Source of the DNA: Bradyrhizobium tropiciagri
GTDB taxonomy: Bacteria; Pseudomonadota; Alphaproteobacteria; Rhizobiales; Xanthobacteraceae
Assembly: GCF_001189845.1 (NCBI RefSeq)
Contig: NZ_LFLZ01000061.1
Location: forward strand, 1-55,523
Length of the DNA stretch: 55,523 nucleotides
Direction: 5' to 3'
How positions within the stretch are numbered: the first letter of the stretch is position 1; each line of letters opens with the position of its first letter. The notes beneath the pieces are model-generated. The model searched no databases. It saw only the letters and a program-made list of their open reading frames with translations, and was not told the origin of the DNA. The position numbers and the translations under genes are program-made. Positions 55,377-55,523 of this stretch are shown piece after piece.

Positions 55377-55523
55377 TTCACCCTCCCCTGGAGGGGGAGG
55401 GTCGGCTCACAATGAGCGAAGCGAATGTGAGACGGGGTGGGGTGATCTCTCAACACGGGCAGTGCTCGCATGGAGAGATCACCCCACCCCGCCGCTCATT
55501 TCATTCGCGTCGACCCTCCCCTG
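55377..55523. repeat. Nested inverted repeat, family A copy 3 (inverted, cut by window end)
   Basis: This has the same outer arm (TTCACCCTCCCCTGGAGGGG) and inner arms (GGGGTGGGGTGA, TCACCCCACCCC), but the centre reads GGGGTGATCTCTCAAC, the reverse complement of the centre of copies 1 and 2. So it is inserted in the other orientation. The right outer arm runs off the end at GACCCTCCCCTG. Confidence 0.88.

Overview
The window is about 55.5 kb of GC-rich DNA with the gene content of a Nitrobacteraceae-type alphaproteobacterium, most likely Bradyrhizobium or a close relative such as Rhodopseudomonas. This rests on codon use, dipeptide-type ABC transporters with Tat-type binding proteins, RopB/Omp25-like and OmpL-like outer-membrane barrels, paired acyl-CoA dehydrogenases, a form II CoxL-like protein, and repeated intergenic palindromes. 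The assignment is inferred from reading protein families; no search was run. No rRNA, tRNA, CRISPR, transposase, integrase or phage gene was found. Only the first ~0.7 kb looks compositionally foreign.

Layout. 1-720: end of an unknown gene and an unknown AT-richer gene. 0.86-4.1 kb: exported ankyrin protein, Tat-type class A beta-lactamase and its divergent AmpR-type LysR gene, which carries a frameshift. 4.4-12 kb: a minus-strand peptide uptake cluster (dppF, dppD, dppC, dppB, solute-binding protein) preceded by an AbgB-like M20 amidohydrolase. 12.2-13.8 kb: calcineurin-like phosphoesterase and a small conserved protein. 14.1-18.1 kb: a minus-strand regulatory block with a KdpD-like kinase lacking the KdpD/Usp input domains, a KdpE-like regulator, an unlisted 40-residue membrane peptide, a protease-dead HtrA/PDZ protein and a half-receiver LuxR regulator. 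18.4-23.1 kb: an unknown protein, two outer-membrane barrels (both frameshifted), a small lipoprotein, an enoyl-CoA hydratase-like protein and a small exported protein. 23.1-29.5 kb: a catabolic island with two AraC regulators, cupin, flavin monooxygenase, alpha/beta hydrolase and maleylacetate reductase. 29.5-41.6 kb: GH1 beta-glucosidase, M1 aminopeptidase, acetolactate-synthase-like ThDP enzyme, phosphoglucomutase, NAD-dependent epimerase, DapA-family lyase/aldolase and an orphan molybdenum hydroxylase subunit. 41.8-45 kb: an acyl-CoA oxidation operon. 45.2-47.2 kb: LemA plus two TPM-domain proteins. 47.4-55.2 kb: glutathione transferase, MHS-type transporter, MBL-fold/cyclic-nucleotide-binding pair, a single-pass membrane protein with a terminator, a CxxCH protein, a 54-residue membrane peptide and a class III CoA-transferase.

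Cross-cutting observations. Four genes (ampR-like, the OmpL-like porin, the RopB-like barrel, pgm) are each broken by a shift in the same direction, consistent with one lost base. Repairing pgm restores a product of 546 residues, the length of E. coli Pgm. This points to a systematic sequence error or, less likely, parallel decay. Intergenic space is dominated by several families of nested inverted repeats. One ~160-bp family occurs three times (one copy inverted and cut by the window edge) and another occurs twice in opposite orientation. The most original candidate system is the 14.1-15.6 kb module: a membrane peptide whose ribosome binding site lies in a hairpin, a cytoplasmic pseudo-protease with a PDZ domain, and an overlapping LuxR regulator without a phosphorylatable receiver.
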